In this document: positions 43,658 through 55,334 of the stretch, one piece after another | Numbering within the stretch: the first letter of the stretch is position 1 | Layout of the letters: each line of letters starts with the position of its first letter | Source: Streptomonospora nanhaiensis | GTDB lineage: Bacteria > Actinomycetota > Actinomycetes > Streptosporangiales > Streptosporangiaceae | NCBI RefSeq assembly: GCF_026642255.1 | Contig: NZ_CP113264.1 | Span: forward strand, 1,984,001-2,048,000 | Length of the DNA: 64,000 bases | Direction: 5' to 3' | Notes under the pieces: model-generated | The model's database searches: none | What the model saw: the letters and a program-made list of their open reading frames with translations, nothing else | What the model was told of the DNA's origin: nothing | Translations under genes and position numbers: made by a program

Positions 43658-44881
43658 ATGCGCAGCACCGAACACATCGGCATCATCGGAGCGGGGATCG
43701 TCGGACTCGCCCTGGCACGACGACTCGTCCTCCACCGCCCCGGCACCCGGGTCACCGTCCTGGAGAAGGAGGACCGGGTGGCCGCGCACCAGACCGGACA
43801 CAACAGCGGGGTGGTCCACGCCGGGCTCTACTACCGCCCCGGCTCCCTCAAGGCCACACTCTGCCGCCGCGGGGTCGGGCTGCTCAAGGACTACTGCGCC
43901 GAGCACGGCCTGCCCTACGAGGAGGTCGGCAAGGTCCTCGTCGCCGTGGACGCCGAGGACGAGGCCCGCCTGGACGACATCGGGCGCCGGGCCCGGGAGA
44001 ACGGGGTCCCGGGCGTCACGCGGCTCGGCCCCGGGGGCCTGCGCGAGATCGAGCCCCACGCGGCGGGGACCGGTGCGCTGCACTCACCGCACACGGCCGT
44101 CACCGACTTCGTGGCCGTCGCCGAACAGCTCGCCGACGACGTCCGCCGCTCCGGCGGCAGGGTCCTGCTGAACACCCCCGTCATCGACCTGCGGCAGGAC
44201 CACGACGGGGTCCGCGCCCTCACGGGAGACCCCCGCGGGGAGCGGTCCGTCCACCGGTTCGACCGGCTCGTGGCCTGCGGCGGACTGCACAGCGCCCGTC
44301 TCGCACGCATGGCCGGCGCGGCGGACGACCCGCGGGTCGTGCCCTTCCGCGGCCAGTACCACGAACTCGTCCCCGAACGCCGCCACCTGGTCAACGGGCT
44401 GCTCTACCCGGTCCCCGACCCGCGGTACCCCTTCCTCGGCGTGCACCTCACCCGCCACGTCCACGGCGAGGTCATGGCGGGCCCCAACGCCATCCTCGCC
44501 ACCGCACTGGAGGGCTACAGCGCCCGCGACCTGAGCACCGGCGACCTCGCGAGCACCCTGTCGTGGCCGGGGTTCTGGCGGCTGGCGCGCCGCCACTGGG
44601 CGGTCGGGGCCAGGGAGACCCTCGTGTCGGCCTCGCGCGCCGCCTTCGCCTCCCAGGCCAGGAAGCTCCTCCCCGAGCTGGTGGCGGCCGACCTGCGCCC
44701 GGCGCCGGCGGGGGTGCGCGCCCAGGCGCTGGGCCGGGACGGCGCCCTGCTCGACGACTTCCGGGTGGACACGCACGGCCGGGTCGTGTGCGTGCGCAAC
44801 GCCCCCTCGCCCGCGGCGACCTCCTCACTGGCGATCGCCGAGTTCCTCACGGACACGTTCGTGCACCCGCCCCGCGGGTAG
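43658..44881 (+). CDS. lhgO: L-2-hydroxyglutarate dehydrogenase/oxidase
   Basis: A 407-residue FAD enzyme that oxidises L-2-hydroxyglutarate to 2-oxoglutarate. The dinucleotide motif GIIGAGIVGLALARR starts at residue 8, and the diagnostic QTGHNSGVVHAGLYYRPGS follows. PFRGQYHEL and the C-terminal NAPSPAATSSLAIAEF close the flavin fold. Length is normal. No operon partner: the neighbours are the conservon and a secreted protein. Confidence 0.95.
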   Translation: MRSTEHIGIIGAGIVGLALARRLVLHRPGTRVTVLEKEDRVAAHQTGHNSGVVHAGLYYRPGSLKATLCRRGVGLLKDYCAEHGLPYEEVGKVLVAVDAEDEARLDDIGRRARENGVPGVTRLGPGGLREIEPHAAGTGALHSPHTAVTDFVAVAEQLADDVRRSGGRVLLNTPVIDLRQDHDGVRALTGDPRGERSVHRFDRLVACGGLHSARLARMAGAADDPRVVPFRGQYHELVPERRHLVNGLLYPVPDPRYPFLGVHLTRHVHGEVMAGPNAILATALEGYSARDLSTGDLASTLSWPGFWRLARRHWAVGARETLVSASRAAFASQARKLLPELVAADLRPAPAGVRAQALGRDGALLDDFRVDTHGRVVCVRNAPSPAATSSLAIAEFLTDTFVHPPRG

Positions 44882-44926
44882 GACACGACCCGGTCCGGCG
44901 CCGCTCCCGCGAGCGCCGGGCCCGGG

Positions 44927-44935
44927 TTGTCCACA
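44927..44935 (+). promoter_or_regulatory. DnaA-box-like sequence
   Basis: TTGTCCACA matches the DnaA box described for Streptomyces. A single box in an intergenic region; it may be chance or a titration/regulatory site. Confidence 0.4.
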
Positions 44936-45030
44936 GGCCGGAGAACGCTCTGGCAGCGGCTTCCGCAGCGCCCCACCATGAGAGACAGCGGTGGTCCGGG
45001 ACGGTCCCACGACCGTCGCCGGAGGTGAAC

Positions 45031-45537
45031 ATGTCCGTTGCCAGGTGGATCGCGGTGGCACTCGCCACCTCGCTCGCGCTCGCACTCACGGCGGCCCCGG
45101 CCGCCACCAGCCCACGAGGGGGAGAGTTGGACGGTTTCAGCATCGGGCACCTGCCCGCACAGATCGACGACCGGACCTCGGTCTCGGACTTCGACTACGA
45201 GTGGGGCGACGTGTCCTTCTCCACCCGGGTCTGGGAGAGGACGATGGAGGGGGGAGGGGTCAGGGTCCTCCTCCAGGTCCTGGTCATGCGCGGCTCCGCG
45301 CTCTCCGACCTGTCCGCCGTCCGCGACTTCCTCACCGAGTACCACGAGCGCTCGCCCGACTGGGCGCTCGAGGAGTTCGACAACAACGGCCACACCGCCC
45401 TGCGCGGCGAGACCGAGGTGTTCTGGGCGCCCGCGAAGGGCGTGGCGGTGGAGGTCCGCGACTCCTCCGGCCTCGTCGGCCAGGAGGAGCTCCTCGCCAC
45501 GGCCGGGGGCATCGCGCCGAGCACGGACTCCGGCTGA
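45031..45537 (+). CDS. Secreted hypothetical protein
   Basis: A 168-residue protein with a clear signal peptide (basic RW, hydrophobic core 6-25, Ala-rich cleavage region ending near APAATS). The mature part is alpha/beta in look, with acidic and aromatic residues (DRTSVSDFDYEWGDVSF) and no recognised domain. ATG 45031 has GGAGGTGA upstream. It converges on the HNH nuclease gene, separated by a perfect palindrome. No function assigned. Confidence 0.8.
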   Translation: MSVARWIAVALATSLALALTAAPAATSPRGGELDGFSIGHLPAQIDDRTSVSDFDYEWGDVSFSTRVWERTMEGGGVRVLLQVLVMRGSALSDLSAVRDFLTEYHERSPDWALEEFDNNGHTALRGETEVFWAPAKGVAVEVRDSSGLVGQEELLATAGGIAPSTDSG

Positions 45538-45541
45538 CCGG

Positions 45542-45569
45542 GCGGGGCCCCGGTCGACCGGGGCCCCGC
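45542..45569. terminator. Bidirectional terminator between convergent genes
   Basis: A 28-bp perfect palindrome centred on GTCGAC, 4 bp after the stop of the secreted protein gene and 17 bp before the HNH gene end. It could stop transcription from both sides. Confidence 0.7.
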
Positions 45570-45586
45570 GCCCTCGTCCGGGCGGA

Positions 45587-46276
45587 TCAGCAACCGGAGA
45601 GGATGTCGCGCAGAGCGGACTCCTCGTCCGGGTCCACAGTCAGGTCCCACACGTGCTTGACCTCGATCCAGGACACCGCGTAGTCGCAGTGCGAGGACTC
45701 CAGCGGGGGCATCCACTCGGCGGGGTCGGCGTCCCCCTTGGACCGGTTGGTCGAGGCGCTCACCGCCCACAGCTGGGTGGAGTCCATGTCGTTGGCGAAC
45801 CGGCCGCGCTCCTCGGTCGTCCACGCGTGGGCGCCGGAGCGCCAGCCCTCCTTCAGGGCGACCATGTGGTCGATGTCGATGTCCTGCGGGTCGGTGAAGG
45901 TCTCACCGTCGTAGGCGCTGTACCAGGACCCGGACACCGGCCTGCAGTCCTCGTCGGTCTCCACGGCGTCGCCGTCGCGGATCAGGACCGCCTGGCGGGT
46001 CGTGCAGTTCTCCTGGACGCCGGTGTCCCAGTGGGGGAACAGCGCGCGGTCGTACCCGGGCGGGTCGTTCTCCTCCTCGATCCGCAGTTCCTCCAGCTGG
46101 GAGCGGGCCTGCTCCACGGACGGCTCCGAGGCCGTGGCGTCGCCGCCCTGCGGCTCGGCGGCGCCCTCGGGCGCCAGGTCGATCACGCCCAGCTGGTACA
46201 GGACGAACGCGGCGACGGCGAGCACGCCGACCACGGCGGACAGTGCGCCGCCGATCTTCGACGACTTCTTGGGCAT
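45587..46276 (-). CDS. Membrane-anchored or secreted HNH-family nuclease (DUF1524)
   Basis: A 229-residue protein. An N-terminal hydrophobic helix (about 10-30) would anchor or export it. The DUF1524/HNH core reads DIDHMVALKEGW, then NRSKGDADPAEWMPP and SWIEVKHVWDLTVDPDE, giving the expected catalytic His and the NxxK metal-region residues. Two cysteine pairs (CTT, DCRP, SHCDY, SGC) could form disulfides outside the cell. ATG 46276 has GGAG 7 bp upstream; an in-frame ATG 10 codons earlier lacks one. Secreted actinobacterial DUF1524 proteins of this size are common, and their targets are mostly untested. Confidence 0.88.
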   Translation of the reverse strand: MPKKSSKIGGALSAVVGVLAVAAFVLYQLGVIDLAPEGAAEPQGGDATASEPSVEQARSQLEELRIEEENDPPGYDRALFPHWDTGVQENCTTRQAVLIRDGDAVETDEDCRPVSGSWYSAYDGETFTDPQDIDIDHMVALKEGWRSGAHAWTTEERGRFANDMDSTQLWAVSASTNRSKGDADPAEWMPPLESSHCDYAVSWIEVKHVWDLTVDPDEESALRDILSGC

Positions 46277-46414
46277 CAGGGGACTCCACAACGGGTCGGG
46301 CGCCACACGGGGGCGAAACGGTCGTGTCCATCAGCTTGGCCCATGCCCCCACCCTGCGGGAACTCCGTCCGGGGTCAGGAATCCCTCACCCGGGACGGTC
46401 CCGGGGCCCAGAAC

Positions 46415-46691
46415 TCAGGAGGCGGTGAGGTCGTACACGAACGAGCCCACCAGGAGGAGACCGGTGCCGATGCTGTGGAGCAGGGCCCGCGTGCGGTCCG
46501 GACGGTCCCGGAGCGTGCGCCACGCGTACAGGACGGTCCCGGCCGGGACCGGCGCTCACTCCACCCCCCAGCACCGCCAGCGGAAGGAGACCAGGTCAGG
46601 CGGCTGCGTCGCGACCAGGAGCGCCCCCCATGGACAGCTCCGGGCGCGACGCCCTGACGATGCCCGCGACTCCGAAGGGTCCGGACGGCAT
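46415..46691 (-). pseudogene. Degenerate small membrane protein gene behind the TetR gene
   Basis: Starts at ATG 46691, 3 bp after the TetR stop. The frame MPSGPFGVAGIVRASRP runs to a G6 run near 46621, after which the hydrophobic sequence ALLVATQPPDLVSF continues in another frame; a TGA then interrupts, and the same frame resumes as VLYAWRTLRDRPDRTRALLHSIG and LLLVGSFVYDLTAS to a final TGA. A one-base loss in the G-run plus one stop codon change would restore a protein of about 90 residues with at least two membrane helices. No family recognised. Confidence 0.4.
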
Positions 46692-46694
46692 CGC

Positions 46695-47303
46695 CTACCC
46701 CCGCCTCGTGTCCCCGGGTGCCGCACCCGTGCCGGGCGAGGTGGCCGGCCACTCCTGGAAGGCGCGCACGAACCCCTCCACCAGCAGCGCGTAGGACTGG
46801 TCCACGTCCTCGGGCAGACCGAAACCGCCGCGCGTCTCCAGGTCCACGAACCCGTGCAGCGCACTGCGCAGCGCCCGGATCGCGTGCACGGCCTGGTTCT
46901 CGGCGATACCGAACCCGCTCAGGACCGCTGCCAGGACCCGTACGGGGTCGGTGGCAGGCTCGGCCCCGGCCCCGGCCAGCACCGGCAGCTGCTGGAGGGC
47001 GACGTAGCGCCCGGGGTGGGCGTGCGCGTAGCGGCGGTAGGCGTCGGCCGTCGCCCGAAGGGCCTCCGGACCGGCCCGGCCCACGGTGGCGCGCTGCACC
47101 TCCTCGCCGATGCCGTTCGCGCCCAGCAGCGCCACTTCCCGCCTCAGTCCCCGCAGCCCGTCGACGTGCTTGTACAGGCTGGGCGTGGCCACCCCGAGCC
47201 GTTTGGCCACCGCGGCCAGTGACAGGGAGTCGAAACCCTCCTCGTCGCTGAGCCGCGCCGCCTCCTCGGCCACCACCGCCGGGGTCAGCCCAGCCCTAGG
47301 CAC
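46695..47303 (-). CDS. TetR family regulator with WHG-type C-terminal domain
   Basis: A 202-residue regulator. The HTH is at residues 3-50 (LTPAVVAEEAARLSDEEGFDSL, LAAVAKRLGVATPSLYKHVDGL); the C-terminal ligand domain contains ALRSALHGFVDLE, typical of the WHG group. GTG 47303 has GAGGGGGG 8 bp upstream; the start lies 8 bp inside the end of the 80-residue gene before it, so the two are coupled. It probably binds the palindromes at the head of its own unit. Confidence 0.9.
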   Translation of the reverse strand: MPRAGLTPAVVAEEAARLSDEEGFDSLSLAAVAKRLGVATPSLYKHVDGLRGLRREVALLGANGIGEEVQRATVGRAGPEALRATADAYRRYAHAHPGRYVALQQLPVLAGAGAEPATDPVRVLAAVLSGFGIAENQAVHAIRALRSALHGFVDLETRGGFGLPEDVDQSYALLVEGFVRAFQEWPATSPGTGAAPGDTRRG

Positions 47304-47538
47304 CGGCGACGCCCCCCTCGGCCAGCGCCTCCACGGCGGGCACGACCGGGCCGGGCCGTTCCCAGGCCGCGACGGCGGCGCCCGCACCGACGAGGCGGAC
47401 GGAGGGGCGGTGGTCGAACACGCCGGGCACGAGGACCACGGGGGAACTGAGGCTCCCGGCTCCGCGGATGCCGCAGGCGGTCCCGCCGAGGGGGCGCTGA
47501 AGGTCGCGCACGGTCCTCCCAATATGGCTTATCTTCAT
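47296..47538 (-). CDS. 80-residue protein of unknown function, leaderless
   Basis: MKISHIGRTVRDLQRPLGG is the start, followed by SPVVLVPGVFDHRPSVRLVGAG and an Ala/Gly/Val-rich end. GC3 is very high throughout, which supports real coding. No domain is recognised; VVLVPGVF resembles the first strand of many alpha/beta proteins, so it may be a fragment of a longer one. The ATG coincides with the predicted transcription start. It overlaps the TetR gene by 8 bp. Confidence 0.6.
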   Translation of the reverse strand: MKISHIGRTVRDLQRPLGGTACGIRGAGSLSSPVVLVPGVFDHRPSVRLVGAGAAVAAWERPGPVVPAVEALAEGGVAGA

Positions 47539-47562
47539 AGCCAGAACGCTAATGGCATTAGC
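47525..47562. promoter_or_regulatory. Operator palindromes of the TetR unit
   Basis: GCTAATGGCATTAGC (47548-47562) is a perfect palindrome with a single central base, covering the -10 and part of the spacer. TGGCT (47525-47529) and AGCCA (47539-47543) form a second inverted repeat over the start codon. Position over the core promoter fits autorepression by the TetR protein. Confidence 0.7.
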
Positions 47563-47574
47563 CAAAGGTGTCAA
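47546..47574 (-). promoter_or_regulatory. Leaderless promoter of the TetR unit
   Basis: On the minus strand TTGACA (47574-47569), 17 bp, TAGCGT (47551-47546), then 7 bp to the A of ATG at 47538. Transcription would start at the start codon. No ribosome binding site is present, as expected for a leaderless mRNA. Confidence 0.75.
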
Positions 47575-47753
47575 CGGGGAGCGCGGGCCCACCGGGAGGC
47601 CCGCTCCGGGTCGGCCGGACCGCGCGACCAGGGGCGCCGGCGCAGCCGATAGCGTGGGGGAGGGGGAAATCCACGTGATGCCCAGCGGCATTCCGTCTAG
47701 ACTCCGAGGCAGATCGGGCCCCGGGGCCCGCCTACACAACAGAGAGCAACACA

Positions 47754-49052
47754 GTGACCGACATCATCGACGAACTCCAGTGGCGCGGCCTGCTCGCGCA
47801 GACGACCGACCTTGACGCACTCCGCAAGGCCCTCGCCGATGGTCCGATCACCCTGTATTGCGGCTTCGACCCGACGGCGGGCAGCCTGCACGTGGGCCAC
47901 CTCACCCAGATCCTCACCCTCGCGCGCTTCCAGCAGGCCGGGCACCGTCCGATCGCGCTCGTCGGCGGGGGCACAGGGCTCATCGGCGACCCGAAGCCCA
48001 GTGCGGAGCGTCGGCTCAACTCGGTGGACACCGTCCGGGGCTGGGTGGACAACCTCGCCGGGCAGCTTTCCGCGTTCCTGCGCTTCACCCCCGAGGGCGA
48101 GCAGGCGGGGCCCACCGACGCGGTGCTCGCCAACAACGGGGACTGGCTCCGCGAGATCAACGCCATCGAGCTGCTGCGCGACGTGGGCAAGCACTTCAGC
48201 GTCAACCAGATGCTGGCCCGGGAGACGGTCAAGAGCCGCCTCGACGGGGAGGGCATGAGCTACACCGAGTTCAGCTACGTGCTGCTCCAGTCCTACGACT
48301 ACGTCCAGCTCTACCGGCGCTACGGCTGCACTCTCCAGACCGGCGGCTCCGACCAGTGGGGCAACATCACCGCGGGCCTGGACCTGGTCCGCCGGATGGA
48401 CGGCAACGAGCCGCACGGCCAGGCGCACGGGATGACCACGAACCTGCTCACCAAGGCCGACGGCTCCAAGTTCGGCAAGACCGAGTCCGGCACCATCTGG
48501 CTCGATCCCGAACTGACCTCGCCGTACGCCTTCTACCAGTTCTGGTTCAACGCGGACGATCGGGACGTGGTCCGTTACCTGAAGACCTTCAGCTTCCTCT
48601 CGGAGGACGAGATCGCCGAGCTGGAGCGCCAGACGGAGGAGCGGCCCCAGGCCCGCGCCGCCCAGCGCACCCTGGCCGAGGGCCTCACCGCGCTGGTCCA
48701 CGGCGAGGAGGAGTGCCGCAAGGTCCGGGAGGCGAGCCTGGCGCTGTTCGGCCGGGCGGACCTGTCCGAGCTGGACGGCCGGACGCTCGAAGCGGCGCTG
48801 GCCGAGGTGCCCAGGGCCGAGGTCGCGGGACCGGTCGACGGCCTGCTCGTCGCGGACCTGTTCGCGCAGAGCGGTCTGACGCCGAGCAAGTCCGCCGCCC
48901 GCCGCGCCATCCAGGAGGGCGGCGCCTACGTGAACAACGTGAAGGTCACCGACGTCGAGGCCAGGCTCGGGACCGCCGACGTCCTCCAGGGGCGCTACGT
49001 GGTGCTGCGCAAGGGCAAGCGCAACATCGGCGGTGTCGTCCTCGACGGCTGA
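47754..49052 (+). CDS. tyrS: Tyrosyl-tRNA synthetase
   Basis: A 432-residue class I synthetase. The HIGH motif is HVGH near residue 48 (CGFDPTAGSLHVGHL), and KMSKS appears as KFGKTESG. The tyrosine-binding region reads LLQSYDYVQLYRRYGCTLQTGGSDQWGNI, and the C-terminal S4-like RNA-binding domain closes it (SKSAARRAIQEGGAYVNNVKV). GTG start. A strong terminator follows, and then the rRNA operon leader. Confidence 0.98.
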   Translation: MTDIIDELQWRGLLAQTTDLDALRKALADGPITLYCGFDPTAGSLHVGHLTQILTLARFQQAGHRPIALVGGGTGLIGDPKPSAERRLNSVDTVRGWVDNLAGQLSAFLRFTPEGEQAGPTDAVLANNGDWLREINAIELLRDVGKHFSVNQMLARETVKSRLDGEGMSYTEFSYVLLQSYDYVQLYRRYGCTLQTGGSDQWGNITAGLDLVRRMDGNEPHGQAHGMTTNLLTKADGSKFGKTESGTIWLDPELTSPYAFYQFWFNADDRDVVRYLKTFSFLSEDEIAELERQTEERPQARAAQRTLAEGLTALVHGEEECRKVREASLALFGRADLSELDGRTLEAALAEVPRAEVAGPVDGLLVADLFAQSGLTPSKSAARRAIQEGGAYVNNVKVTDVEARLGTADVLQGRYVVLRKGKRNIGGVVLDG

Positions 49053-49064
49053 CGACGTGCTGTG

Positions 49065-49102
49065 GCCGTGGGCCGGCGCCCCCAGGGGCGTCGGCCCACG
49101 GC
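49065..49102 (+). terminator. Terminator after tyrS
   Basis: An 18-bp stem with one G-T wobble (49065-49082 with 49085-49102), 12 bp after the tyrS stop. Confidence 0.75.
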
Positions 49103-49315
49103 TGTGTCCGGGGCGGGTCGTCCACGAAACTTTGCGGCCGCATGGGGGTTTCGGCCGGGAATCTCCCGGGCACGATCGTCGTTGTCTGGCACAACAGGCG
49201 ACGTGACACGCGGTTCCGGAACAGGAACCGGGCACGTCAGGGGCCTTCAGAAGCCGCCCGGGACGGGGCGACAGGGTCCCGGAGCGCCGGTTCCACATCG
49301 GCTCCGGGCTCTGAC

Positions 49316-49344
49316 TTGACGTCCACCCGCACCCTCCCTATACT
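49316..49344 (+). promoter_or_regulatory. rRNA promoter 1
   Basis: TTGACG (49316-49321), 17-bp spacer, TATACT (49339-49344): a near-consensus housekeeping promoter about 520 bp before 16S. Confidence 0.8.
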
Positions 49345-49556
49345 CGAAAAAGTCGCTGCGGCACGGCGAGCTTCCACTGGGAAGACTCGGCGCCGGTCCG
49401 CGACGGGCGACACAATCTCTTCTCTGGATCACGCGGTTCGAGCACTGTTCGGGCCATGTAAACTCAGGGAGTCGCTTCAAAAGCCCAGTCCATTCGGACA
49501 AAAGCAGACGAAGCAAACGGGCTTTACCCCGATCAGAACCACCACAAACCGCCGAT

Positions 49557-49585
49557 TTGGCGGGGCGCGGAACACCTGATAAAGT
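49557..49585 (+). promoter_or_regulatory. rRNA promoter near 16S
   Basis: TTGGCG (49557-49562), 17-bp spacer, TAAAGT (49580-49585), followed by AAGACA. Closest promoter to the 16S gene, about 270 bp upstream. Confidence 0.65.
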
Positions 49586-49860
49586 AAAGACACAACAAAG
49601 CGGAAACGCAGACGCCTTCCACGGAAGAGCAGACGGCCGGAACGGCTGGCGCTTGTACGGGAAGAGCGGTTGTTTCTTGAGAACTCAACAGCGCGTGTTT
49701 GATTTTCTTTAAGCCATGTTTGTTTTGGCCCCGTCACCCGAACAGTGGTTCGGTGTGAAGGGTTCCTTTGATTAACCAGGGCAACCTGGTTGGTCAGGAT
49801 TACTTCTAGGTTTATCCGCCCCAGGCCGACCTCACGGTCGCCGGGACGGATGGTATGACC

Positions 49861-54816
<4,956 letters not shown>

Positions 54817-54923
54817 GCTGCAGATAATTGGATGTTCGCGCACACTTTTCACGGAGTTTCGGCTCGCTGTGATCCCCTTGCACTGGGTTGTGGTGTGGGG
54901 TGTGGGTCTGGTGGGTTGTTGGT

Positions 54924-55044
54924 TTCCGTGGTGGTTATTGCTGGAGGGTCACACCCGGTCTCTTTCCGAACCCGGTCGTTAAGTCTCCTTGCGCTGATGG
55001 TACTGCCCTGTGGTGGGGTGGGAGAGTAGGTCGCTGCCACGGTT
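54924..55044 (+). rRNA. rrf: 5S ribosomal RNA
   Basis: CCGTGG (54926) pairs with CCACGG (ending 55042). The interior has CCGAACCCGG and GATGGTACTGC. Ends approximate. Confidence 0.93.
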
Positions 55045-55052
55045 TTTTGTTG

Positions 55053-55090
55053 GGGAGGGGGTTGCCTTGTGGGCGGCCCCCTCCTTTTTT
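55053..55090 (+). terminator. rRNA operon terminator
   Basis: GGAGGGGG pairs with CCCCCTCC, followed by TTTTTTGTGTG: a classical intrinsic terminator. A T-run also lies directly after the 5S end (55043-55048). Confidence 0.88.
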
Positions 55091-55334
55091 GTGTGTGGGG
55101 TGGTTCTTTGGGGGCTGTCTTGGCCCTCTTTTTTTGTGCCTGTGCTTGTGCGTTTGTGAAAGGGGTGTTGTGCGGGATGGCCGTGGAGAGAGTTCCCACT
55201 GGTCGGCGGAGTCGGGTGGCCGGCGCTTTGGCGGTGGGCGGCGATGTCATGTCGTAAGCTGGAGGGCACGAGTACTATGACGCGCTGCTACTGCTCAAGG
55301 TGGCAGCGCTTTTGAGTGTTGACGGACGGGTTGG

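Larger units (their letters stand above)
49103..49860 (+). promoter_or_regulatory. rRNA operon promoter and leader region
   Basis: 758 bp without a gene. At least three vegetative-type promoters can be read: TTGACG/TATACT, TTCGAG/TAAACT and TTGGCG/TAAAGT (listed separately or in this text; the second is 49437-49442 and 49459-49464, 16 bp apart). TTGAGAACTCAACAG near 49676 resembles the conserved leader element before actinobacterial 16S genes. A stem AACCAGG/CCTGGTT (49774-49791) is likely part of the processing region. Confidence 0.7.
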
